From Buxus sempervirens (taxonomy: Eukaryota; Streptophyta; Magnoliopsida; Buxales; Buxaceae): a stretch of DNA of 64,000 bases. The position numbers and the translations under genes were made by a program. Shown here one piece after another: positions 48,000 to 58,569 of the stretch. The first letter of the stretch is position 1. The number at the start of each line of letters is the position of its first letter. Below the pieces are notes generated by a model that searched no databases, was not told where the DNA came from, and was given only the letters and a program-made list of their open reading frames with translations. The stretch lies in the NCBI GenBank assembly GCA_947561395.2, contig OX387187.1, positions 31,477,829-31,541,828 of the forward strand. Reading direction: 5' to 3'.

Positions 48000-48760
48000 C
48001 CAAATGGTCCTTGCTATTGTCAAAATTTGAGATTACGTATGTCTCTCAAAAGGCAATAAAGGGCCAAGCCTTGGTAGACTTTTTGGCTGCACACCCCATG
48101 CCTGACGATGCTAAGATATCGGTTCAATTGCCAGAGGAAGAAGTTTTATACACAAAAACTTCCAAACCATGGCAACTTTATTTTGATGGAGCATCAAGAA
48201 AGCAAGGGGCAGGTGCTGGAATTGTGTTCATTATACCCTCAGGTGGTTTAATGCCATATTCTTTTGCTCTCCTTGAGCATTATTCAAATAATGTAGCTGA
48301 ATATGAGGCTTTGACCATTGGTCTTGAAATAGCTCGTGAAATGCATATTGATCATTTGCTTGTGTACGGCAATTCCCAGCTAGTTGTAAGGCAACTTAAT
48401 GGTCAATATGACATTAAAAATAAAAATTTAATCCCTTATTTTCAAAGGGCTCAAGTTTTAATGTCTCAGTTCTCGAGCATCCAAATCGACCATGTGCCCC
48501 GATTTGAAAATGATAAAGTAGATGCCTTGGCAAACCTGGCTGCCTCATTAACTCTTCCAGAGCAAAGAGAATTACAAATTACTGTTGGTGAACGTTATAT
48601 TCTCTCGCCAATACAAGAACGTGTGGAAGAGATTGAAGGGATAAATATGGCTGCTGTTTATCAAATAGAAGAGGATGAAGACTGGCGACAACTCATAATT
48701 GATTATCTCCAACATGGAAGATTGCTAATTAATCCTAGGAAAAAGGTTGATGTGCGATGA
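47969..48760 (+). pseudogene. RNase H end and second, plant-type RNase H of pol
   Basis: It opens MSRPMLSGWLAKWSLLL, the end of the first RNase H, then GQALVDFLAAHP. The second RNase H follows: WQLYFDGASRKQGAGAGIV (first catalytic Asp), NNVAEYEALTIGLEIA (Glu), VYGNSQLVVRQL and VDALANLAASL. In the third catalytic box the usual GDSQ reads GNSQ (GAT to AAT), so an active-site aspartate is lost. This second RNase H is characteristic of Tat-lineage plant elements. Confidence 0.92.
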
Positions 48761-48839
48761 CGAGCTCCACGCTTCACGATTTTCAATAACTCATTGTACA
48801 AACGATCCTTCGATGGGGTGTTATTGAGATCTTTATCAA

Positions 48840-49930
48840 AAGAAGAAGCGTCACATGCTCTTTGTGAGGTTCACTCAGGAACATGCGGTGCACACCAAGC
48901 AGGCCCAAAACTTGCAGGATAGCTTAAAGGTTAGGCTATTATTGGCCAACCATGGTCTGAGATGCAATGAAATTTTCAACTACTTGCAAGGTGTGCCAAA
49001 TACATGGGGATTTTGTGCATCAAGCCCCTCAGCCTCTTCATCCAACAATTCTATCGTGGCCATTTGAAACATGGGGATTAGACATCATGGATCCTTTTAA
49101 CCCCCCATCCTCAAGACAACATACCTATATCTTGGCTGTGACTAATTATTTTTCAAAATGAGCTGAAGCAGTACCATTAAAAAATGTGGGGGCAACAGAA
49201 GTTGCCAATTTCATTTGCAACCACATTCTTTATAGGTATAGAGTCCCATCAAAGATCATTTCAGATCGTGCTCAATATTTTCAGTGCAAGCCTTTAACCA
49301 AGCTAAGTGAGAAGTACAAGTTCCACCATGTGCGTTCATCATCTTACAATCCATCGTCAAATGGACAAGTAGAAGCTTTTAATAGGGTGTTGTGCAAAAT
49401 CCTCAAAAAGCCAGTATCTAAAAGCAAAAGGGATTGGCATGAACGTCTGCCAAAGGCATTATGGGCATACCGGACAACGATATGAATGTCAATAGGTTGC
49501 ACCCCATATAGCCTTGTATATGGGTCAGAGGCAATACTCCCACTAGAAGTACAATTGCCATCACTAAGAGTTAGAGCATAGCTCAACAATCTAGATGAGA
49601 ATGCAAATGCTAGACTGGCTGAGCTTCAAGCATTATATGAAAAAAGTTTAGCCGCACAACAAAAACTTGAGATTTATCAAGACAGAGTAGCTGGGGCCTT
49701 TAATAAAAAAGTTAAGTTTAGGTCATTCAAGGTTGGAGACCTGGTACTTACTGTGCAAAGGCCCATAGTCATCACAAGAAGAACTGCCGGCTAATTTGAT
49801 TCAAAATGGGAAGGACCATATGTCATTAGTAAAGTCTTTCCTAAAGGGGCATATGGGCTTTCGAATCATGAAGGTAAATGCATATACTTCTGTGTAAATG
49901 GAAATTTTCTTAAAACGTTTTATCCTTAAA
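48840..49930 (+). pseudogene. Integrase of pol, multiple stops
   Basis: The HHCC zinc finger can be read as EVHSGTCGAHQ ... TTCKVCQIHG with frameshifts. The catalytic core keeps WGLDIMDPF (D), ISDRAQYF (D) and YNPSSNGQVEAFNRVL (E), followed by WAYRTT. Stops include a TGA at 49159-49161 where SKWAEAVP is expected, and one after YRTTI. The C-terminal GPY/F-type module is SKWEGPYVISKVFPKGAYGL. It is clearly non-functional. Confidence 0.92.
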
Positions 49931-49936
49931 ATACAA

Positions 49937-50103
49937 TCCACCAAAAGTGTGCATGTGGTTAAACTACTAGCACCAATGTATCCACCAAAAATGTGCATGT
50001 GGTTAAACTGCTACCACCAATATAACCACCAAAAGTGTGCATGTGGTTAAACTGCTAGCACGACGTATCCACCAATCGCCTGCACGTGGCTAAACTACTA
50101 AGG
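49937..50103 (+). repeat. 44-bp tandem repeat after integrase
   Basis: Nearly four units starting TCCACCAAAAGTGTGCATGT and containing GGTTAAACTACTAGCACC. They begin directly after the integrase C-terminus. Confidence 0.85.
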
Positions 50104-50136
50104 CAAACAAATTAAAAAAAAAAGAGTATAACATAG

Positions 50137-50180
50137 AACTACGGATGGCTTGATCCCATTTTATGGGTACGTAGGCAGCC
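50137..50180 (+). other. Internal copy of the LTR hairpin module
   Basis: It begins AACTACGGATGGCTTGATCC and ends GGGTACGTAGGCAGCC. The inner stem is CCCAT/ATGGG where the LTR has CCCAA/TTGGG, so the fifth pair has changed on both sides. The outer stem CTACG/CGTAG is retained. It lies between the end of pol and the end of the antisense gene. Confidence 0.6.
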
Positions 50181-50309
50181 TGGCATTATGTACAGGTCCA
50201 GCCCCAATTAAAACAAATTATATTTTTAAACAAAAGTGACAAAATAAAATAAAATAAAAAGTCACTAAATATAGCTTGATAACAATGATTGGTTCTACTT
50301 ATTACAAAA

Positions 50310-53181
50310 AGAAACTAACAAGTGCAATTGTTTCTTGTACTCCTCCACATTAGAGGCCTTCAATGCCGTTGCTTCATGAGATTCTATCAATCTTTGCTCT
50401 CCTGCTTCCAAACATGCCCTGCAGAGATCTCGATTTGTCTGAGCATGCTTCTTTATAAGTTGCTTCAAGTTTGAAGATTGCTTTTGAATATTTCCTTTCT
50501 TCGCAACTTCGGCATCATATTTTTCTCAGAGAAAACGAGCCTTAGCTTCCGCCTCGACAACCTCTAACTCCAAAGTTTTGAGTTCAGCTGAATCTTTTGA
50601 AAGGATCTTTAATTCCTCTTCAAGTTTTTTCTTGGCATTTAGGCATGCGTCATAACGATGAATTAATCCGTCAATATGTGCAGTATCCACCTCAGAACCT
50701 TGTTCCACAACTCAGTCATCTAACACAATCAAGCCTGCGGACTCAAAAAATAGAATTGACGACGTTAGCAAGAGTGTCAACAAATATCTTACCCTCAGCT
50801 ATGTCGTCAATCGCAGCATATAATATCCGAATGAAGCGCTCAAGCTTGCTATGTTTGCTCAAGAAATCTCCAGGAGGGAGAGATGGAGTAATATCAACAA
50901 CAATGTCCCGCATTATACCCTCGATATAACTATGAGTGGGGGCATCAGCATCCTTCATAAAGGAAGTGTCAAATGGATTGATTCTAGACTTCTGAGGACT
51001 ATGAGTGCTTGCTATTGGATCACCTCATGGATCAGTGGAATCTTCTGGAACTTCCAAATTGGCAAAATCACTTTCAATATGATCCTCTTGTCCTTCAAAA
51101 TCAAGCCTTTCTTCATCATCCCAAGCATCCAATACTTTGCTACAACTAGCGTCAACCGTCGGAGGAGCAGGGTCTGGGATACCTGAATCCGTGATCCAAT
51201 ACAATCACTGTCATCAGATGAGGATGACCTGTCGTATCGAGCTCTCTTGAAATTTATATCCTGATCATCTTTAGCATGATGAACTATTTTCCCTTTTTCT
51301 TTGACTTGCTGGACTGTGATATGAATGTCAGAAATGCTAGAGGCTTTAGCCTTAAGCCCAGGGATGGTTACAGCTCCTTTCAAACCAGTAGAAACTTCAC
51401 GCAAATTGGATACAACAAAAACTAGATCTGGTGGAAGGGGTTTGAAAGGGCCTCTAGTTAACATTAGAAGGATGCTTTTTATTGACTTACCCAAATATGT
51501 TGCAGTGCTTTGCGCCCACCACCTACAATACCACCATGTGCAACTTCCCATACGGCTCATACGAGGGATGTGAAACAATGCTTCGGTATTTCTTAATAAA
51601 AGAAATTTCTGGGCTTTAGCAAGGTCTTCAAGACATTTCTGCCCCCTTTGTTTAAAGCTGAAATGAAGCCAATTACCAGGAACGCCTTGGTCCAAACCAA
51701 ATTGGCGAGAAAATCTATTTGGATAATACGACTTTAATCGAGTCTCCATACCCACCCGTATAGGGAGCAACCGTGAGCGCATACATACTAGGAGTTCAAA
51801 ATGATCATCAGACAAATCTGGTGAATCCATAAGGTTACGCCCTTCCTCTTCAAGAAAAGCATTAGGGCGAAAAGAAACATACTGATCATTTCTGAACACC
51901 AGTCGCGCTTGAAAGGGATCTGTAATCTCTCCTTGCAAACCCCTATACCTCGCCATCAACGAATAGTCTTCAGGAAACTTAGTATCTGGCTGACCATGAT
52001 ATAAAGTGGGAAAATGCTCCCCCATCCAGGCTATCACATAGTGAATTGGAAAATTTGAGTTTGCCATACCAGGATTGGATGGATGCTTAGCAACTTGACC
52101 AAGTTTGTGATATATACAACCCAAAACTGTGGGAGCAAGTGATATCTTCACACCTCGTGCCAGTTGTAAAGCCATGACAAAAGTCTCTGGTCTGATTGCA
52201 TCGCTACCATAAGGTAAGACGAAGTAACTTAGCCAAAAAGCCAAGTATGCTACAAATACCCCTCCTTTGACACTTCTAAAGAAAGCTCTTTTCTATTTTA
52301 TTCTTCATTTTGAAATGAAGATGGATGGCACTTGTAACTTGTATTCAGCCGGGGTTCTCCAAAGGCTACATATATCAACTCTCCTAGATAAAAGTGTTCA
52401 ATCCATTGGGTGTAACTTATTTTCTTCTGCCCAAAGTAAGAGCATATGTGAGCATGGATAACCAGAAGCTCTTCCACTGTAGAAGGATATGCTGCCTTGT
52501 CTTTCCACCCACATTGAACAAAGGATTGGTTTGTGGGAATAAACTCTTCATAGGGTTCCCCTAAAATGTGCAAACCACCAATAATCTTTATATCATATAA
52601 CGAGATCCCCATTTCACCACCATCATGGTGAAAAGTGTTGCTTAAAGGACCCTATAATTCACAAAACGCTCTCCATACGTTACTAGAAAATTCATATGGA
52701 TATCTGGAATGGCAACTGCACCATAAATATGAGCATCTCTCAAAACATGCCCATAATCCCTCAGGATTGATTCTGTCCATTCTAGCAAATAGGGCTGAAA
52801 TGTAGCCCGACCCCTAAACTTGAAACCATCCCATCCTTTGTTCTTTTCAATAAGGAAATGAAGGGCAGGATGAAAGCGTTTGTCAACTGCCAACTGTTTA
52901 TCTCCATCTTTTTCATTATTAAAATTCTCAACAAAGACACCTGGGAAACGAGGTCCAAAGTGTCTACAAACACTAATGACACTTTGATCATTTTTGAGGT
53001 CAAATTCAAACCATCCACTAGGAACATTATCAGTTTGGGTCCAACTCACTTTATCAGTTTCATTGATTCTTGTATCAAGTTCTTTCAAAGAAATAGACCT
53101 CTTATATGTGGGACTGATTTTCAGCTCACTGCCTTCATGACTTGGGGCTCGTTGTTGACATATATAACCACTTGCTTCCAT
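50310..53181 (-). pseudogene. Antisense gene of the Tat element: plant mobile domain plus coiled-coil tail
   Basis: It is read opposite to pol. The start ATG at 53181 gives MEASGYICQQRAP. The plant mobile domain (aminotransferase-like, PMD) follows: QPYLLEWTESILRDYGHVL, DAHIYGAVAI, a frameshift to NVWRAFCEL, a TAG at 52652-52654, GPLSNTFHHDGGEMGISLYD, then GGLHILGEPYEEFIPTN. After another stop near 52296 and a frameshift, a ~400-codon frame (52244-51012) carries GMANSNFPIHYVIAWMGEHF and a Ser/Asp-rich stretch. The end (50960-50310) is a charged coiled coil: DACLNAKKKLEEELKILSKD, then ELKTLELEVVEAEAK and RACLEAGEQRLIESHEATAL. Such antisense ORFs are known from Tat elements, and PMD proteins also exist as host MAIL-family genes. 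The function is unknown. This copy is decayed by at least three stops and two frameshifts. Confidence 0.88.
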
Positions 53182-53189
53182 TGAAACCT

Positions 53190-54424
53190 ACAAAAAAAAA
53201 AAAAAAAAAAGAAGGGAAAAAATGTTAGTGATATTACAAAAGTAAATAGACATGTGATAGCATTATGGTTAAACCTTCAAGGTTGTACCACAACTCAAAG
53301 GATTCATGTGTATGCAATGCCTATATAAAAAAAAAAATGCAAAAGCCATAGTTCTAGCACGTCTAAAAACATAAGAAATTCTTCCCTCTATAATACAGAA
53401 TTTGGTTCTTCAAAACTATCGAATGCAAGAGTATGGTAATCTCTTAGCCAAGCATCAACTGAGACATATTCACCATATCGTGAATCTGCGACCAGCCATA
53501 TAATGTCCTTGGCCAACCAAGTTACTCGAGAGAGCAAAGAAAATATTGAGTAGGCAAGGCCTAAAGAAAAAAAAAATCATCCAGTTCAGTTTTCATTGAA
53601 TTATAAGGGGTCACTAACACAATAGGTTCTTTTCCATCAGCACGTGGAGCTCTTATTATTCCAACAGAATTAATCCCATAAAATCCACAACTAACATTTC
53701 CCTAGGATGGTCTTCAGATTATAACCACCAGAGAAGAACTGCAACGGATGAAGCTAATTCCCCCACATGTTTTTTTTAGTGGGCTATTATCAAGCCCATA
53801 TTATCAAGCCCATTGACTCACATTTAAGAATTTGGAAAGGATAGAATAATTCATGCTTTAATGATAACTTTCCATACGTATGGGTCTAAAAGGGGGTCAA
53901 ATCAAAGGATTACTATTCAATTTTTCAAGGCTATCAAACCATTCAATTTTCCAAGGCTACCCAACTTTGACCCTAAACATATAGGGTGTGTTAGATTGGA
54001 CATCTCAAATCAAGGAAGTGATCTTATTTTTTGCCTGCAACAAAAGCATGAGAAAGGATTACGAGTTTACCAGCAGGCAGTTCTCTCATGAAACGACAAA
54101 ACACAATCGATAGTGGATGTTTTCCACCAAAAAAGAGAGTAAAAAAAAATTTCTCTATGTTCTACTGGGCTTATCAAGGAGGCCATCAGATGATTTTGTA
54201 CCAAATCCACATGATGTTTTTAACATATCAAACCCACGACGATGATGCACTTGCAAGTCTGTAGTTGATAAAAGGAAGAATGCTTTTTAGAGGAAGAATA
54301 CTTTTTAGAGACGAAGTCAAACACCTGAAAAAGGCTTTAATTTCACGGGCTTACGTGGGATCTCAAATGTGAGAATTGGGCTTTGGTTCTGAAGACGTTA
54401 AACTAAACAGTGAAAGGTCTCTAT
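53190..54424. other. Spacer between antisense gene and TRIM
   Basis: A/T-rich. On the minus strand a long T tract and GTAG (ending at 53188) just upstream of the antisense ATG looks like an intron acceptor, suggesting a spliced leader. No other coding sequence is seen. Confidence 0.4.
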
Positions 54425-55263
54425 GATACTGTGAGATCCCGAGTCCCACATTGCTCAGGGAGGAGAAGGTGAAGGTCTATATATGTAGGCTTGTAACTCT
54501 CTCAAGCAACGAGGCCTTTTGGGGTAAAACCCAGAGCAAAACCGTGAGGCCCAGTGGGCTAAAGCGGACAATGTCGTTGCAGCTAGGGAGTCGGGGTGTG
54601 ACAGAATGGTATCAGAGCCAGACCTTGATCGGAAATGTGGGACCTAGACGTTGGTTGGTGCATGTGGGCGGGCTACTGTGTGGGCGGGCCCGAGATAATG
54701 GCTGGCAGGCTGTAACGCCCCGGATCAGGGTTACGTGAACTAAACAGTAACTCGTCAGCGAAGGGTTACTTTTCCAACCAGGAACGCAATATCAGAGTAA
54801 GGAAAACGTGAATAAACAGTAAAATAAATAACCATAGTCAACTAAAACCCAACTCAAACTAAAATATCAAAATTCTAATCTGAACTCACTTGATCCCAGC
54901 TTTACCCTCCGATAATGACCTTTCCATGATCTGAAAACAAAACAAAACAAAACGGTATGAAATGCGAATATCTCAGCAAGTAGCACATGCATGCTCATAA
55001 ACATTTTTTTTACAATTCTAAAACATGATCCAGGTAAAAAATATGCATCAGACAATAACATAGATAAACTGAATAATCCTACGATAATTCATCAAAAGAT
55101 ACAAAATACTGGAATAAATCCGCATGTCAATCAAATCTGAATATCAAATCATAGCAAGACTCATGAAGTAATATTGCCTTTAGCTAGGGTAATATCCATG
55201 TCCACTAGCCTCTAAAATCAAACCAAACATGAAATCTAGCACACCCAACTCAGTTCCATTTCA

Positions 55264-55600
55264 TTCATATCATCCCGAGTACATGGGGCATCTCTGAGTA
55301 CACAGAGGCATTAGCATCCCAAGTACATGGGGTATCTCTGAGTACATGGAGGTATCAATCATATCATCCCCAGTACACGGGGCATCTCTGAGTATACATA
55401 GGCAACAACATCCCAAGTACATGGGGCATCTTCGGGTACATGGAGGTATCAATCATATCATCCCGAGTACACGGGGCATTTCTGAGTACACAGAAGCAAC
55501 AACATCCCAAGTACATGGGGCATCTCCGAGCACACGAAGGCATAGCATCTACCCAAGTACATGGGCATCTCAATCCATCTCTCCAAGTACATGGAGGAAA
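55264..55600. repeat. 47/94-bp minisatellite in the LTR-like element
   Basis: About seven units based on CATCCCAAGTACATGGGGCA followed by TCTCTGAGTACACAGAGGCA. The phrase GGAGGTATCAATCATATCAT recurs 94 bp apart (55348, 55442), so dimers alternate. Each unit is locally palindromic (CCCAAGTACATGGGG). Confidence 0.85.
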
Positions 55601-55974
55601 AACAAATCAAATCCAAAATCCCAATCCTTTTCATATTCAGTTTTAAATCTCATTCATAAAATTCGTAGGAAAACCCAATTCAATGTAACTCTTTCCAAAA
55701 TCACGCCATAAAAGTCTCAAAACACATTTTGGATGATTGGAATAGTCTTAGGATCCCCAATAAGGTCACCATACAAAAAATCAATCGATTCCTAGACAAA
55801 AAGTTTTGAACCCCAAAAACATTCTAAGTTTGATTAAAAACGTTGACTTTTGGGTATATAATTTTTCTAAACAAATCCACAAGGAGTTTTGGGCTCAAAT
55901 TCTGGTTATAGTCTAATGAAAGCTAAACAAATCTTCTGGAATTTTATGGGCCTTTAAATCACTCATTTGGGTAT

Positions 55975-58569
55975 TGTGCACACCTAAATCTGCCTAGATC
56001 GCACACGAGGCGCACGTAGAGATTCGTGCGTGCCTTGGGACTTTCAGAGTCGCCACTGCCTGAGATGTGCAGCAAGACACGGGTTTTGCCTATCCAGGTC
56101 TAAGTTTGGTCTGCGGCTTTTTTAGAGATCTAGCTAAGTCCTCAGTTACGTCCGAGGAAGTCCGAAGACACTTCGACCCGCCGTGTCAGTTTGACGGGTC
56201 CCTCGGGTCTCCCTGGTTTTTGAGTCAAATTCACCCTTCCTAGACTAGCATTGATCCTTTTTGGGTCTGGCGGGGCCCTCTGAAGGTGTGGGTCCCTTTC
56301 TATTTCACTTTTTATCCTTTTATTTAAGTGAGACGGGTCGGGTACAGGCCCTGTTGGAAGGCTTGTAGGGTGCCAAATATGGGCTTGGGCCCAGTAGGGT
56401 TATTGGGTAACCCTTTTTTTTTTGTTTATTGAATTAATTAAACATTTTAATGGGTCCACGGGGATTGGTTTTGGCCTATGAACCATTAAACAAATGGCCT
56501 TAGGCCCGTTTGTTGAAAACGGGCTTAGTCTGGGCCAGTCAAAATGTGGGCCCATTAGGTGGGCCCAGGAGGTCTTTATGGGCCCATCAAGGCCCATGGT
56601 CTACAAGTGGGCTTGGAACAGCCCCAATTTCCAAAATGGTCGGGTTAGATCGGTTTGGGTCAGTTCAAGCCCATTCGGGCCGAAAAATTAATTTTTAAGT
56701 TACTTTTCAATTTGACCGCATATTAAATGCGGTCGACACTAAACTACACTACAAGTGCGGTTTTCGGCCAAATTTGCGTTTTTGTGCCAATTTTCACCGG
56801 AACTGGTTTGCCAGCTTCTTTCACTGTCTGCCGACTACTACAGGTGTTTTTCCCCTTCTTTAGAACAGCCAAAATGCCTTTTTTGTGGCTTCAAGCTAAT
56901 TTTTCTCCTTGGTGTTTCCCTTTCTTCTTCCAACGATAGGTGTTTCACATGCTTAATGTGTCTAAAAATGGAAGATGATCATTTCCTTTTATGAAGGGAG
57001 AGAGGGGAAGATGATCTTTAGGGGTACAACGGATTATTAGGAGGACAAACCCTTCCGTAATGGTCCTGCATCAGAAACTAGTTAAACCAAAATGGGGTTT
57101 AGACATATTTCGATCTCATGAAATCACCCTTCTCTCCTTTCATGTAGAGATCCCCACTTTCATGAGGTATCTTGAGGCGTGTAAAAAAAAAAACAAACAG
57201 ATTAGCAACAATGTAGTAGAATGAGAAGAGTTTCAAAAATTGTTCAAACAAGGAGATTCTTACACATGTTAAACAGAAAGTTACCAGGAGTGTTACCACA
57301 ATACTACCTTCTTGTTTTGGTGTGTTGTAGTTCTTTGAGAATTTTGGCAGCGCTTTCGCACTCCCCTTGATCCTTTGAAATGAACTTGAAAAGGGCTCAC
57401 TAGCCTGTGTGTTGATGAAGGTGAAAAGGATGGGATTAGGCAGGGTTTAAGGACAAAATGAGGATGTGGGTTGACAGAGTTTGGGCAGGGATTCCACGTG
57501 GGAAGAAGCCAAGAAAAAGAGGGAAAGGGCTATGGGGGACCAACTTCTCTTAAGTGGAGATCAAGGAGGAAGAGAGAAGGGAGGGGTGAGTGAAATGGGA
57601 GAGAGCAAAAGGGGAGAAGAGGGGTTTGTTGCTTGTCTTTGGGATTTGGGGGGGGGGGGGGGGGGGGGGTGGTGGTGGTGACCCCCCTTTTATAGTTGAA
57701 AATATGACCTAAAATTGAATTTTAATCACCTTTTTTAACTGAATTTTAATTTTATGTTTGACGTAACTAAAACTTAAATATTTTCATTCTCATCCATCCA
57801 AGTCATTAGATTCATTCATATCATTCTAATGTGGTTGTTATTTTTTGCTTATTTTTATTTATTTTAATTTTAAGATTCTTTAAGTTTTATTATTATTTGA
57901 TTCTTAAGATTTTTTTTTGTTAAAGACACATGTGTTTTCTATTTTCCATTTTATTTTTGATTTAGTTTAATTGTTAGATATTTACAAAATATTATTATTT
58001 TATTCTTAGATTTTTATTTTTTTGTCCTTTCTTCAATCTTGCCACATGTGCAGATTTCCGAGATTTTTGACTGCTCATAACTTTCTCATTTGATATCTGA
58101 TTTCAGCAAACTTAGTGGTGTTGGAATCAGGTTGAGATTCCCTATCCACTAAGCTAGAGTTTTGCAGCAAATTCGAGCTTTTTAGCAGAAGTGCAAATTC
58201 GCGTCCCAGAGCCAGTTTTGCTCATATCTCCTTATCTGGGACTCCGATTCCAGCAAACTCAGTTGCGTTGGAGTCATGTCGATGCGCTTTTTCTCCTGAT
58301 GTCCAATTGAGCAGCTAATTTGGAGTTTTGCAGAAAGCCGATTTCTGCTATTTCCATATTTGACCAACCCATAACTTCTTTATCCGGACTCTGATTTGAG
58401 CAAACTCAGTAGCGTTAGAACCGTATCGGAATCCTCTTTCCAATGGTATGAAGTTTGGTAGTCAATTTGCACCTGATCAAAAAGTCAAAATTTTGACCCC
58501 TTGAGGTTTGAATTTTAATTTGACTTTTTATTTTCTTCATTTCAGGGGTGCAAAAATCAGGTGTCTACA
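55975..58569 (+). mobile_element. Solo LTR (2595 bp) nested in the LTR-like element
   Basis: It starts TGTGCACACCTAAATC and ends CAGGTGTCTACA, with the 5-bp duplication GGTAT at 55970-55974 and 58570-58574. It shares modules with the solo LTR at 42269-45298 (CGCCACTGCCTGA, GTCTGCGGCTT, GACGGGTC, AGCAAACTCAGTTGCGTTGG) but is strongly diverged. A 22-G run lies at 57648-57669. Confidence 0.93.
58060..58510 (+). repeat. Three ~150-bp degenerate modules at the end of the nested solo LTR
   Basis: Starts lie near 58075, 58225 and 58375. Each contains an AACTTCTTTATCCGGACTC-like phrase, AGCAAACTCAGTNGCGTT, and a TGTCGA/ATCGGAAT-like phrase, as at the end of the 42269-45298 LTR. Confidence 0.65.

Noticed and set aside
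55270..55711. Cys- or His-rich repetitive frames on both strands
   Set aside because: Translation of the 47/94-bp minisatellite.
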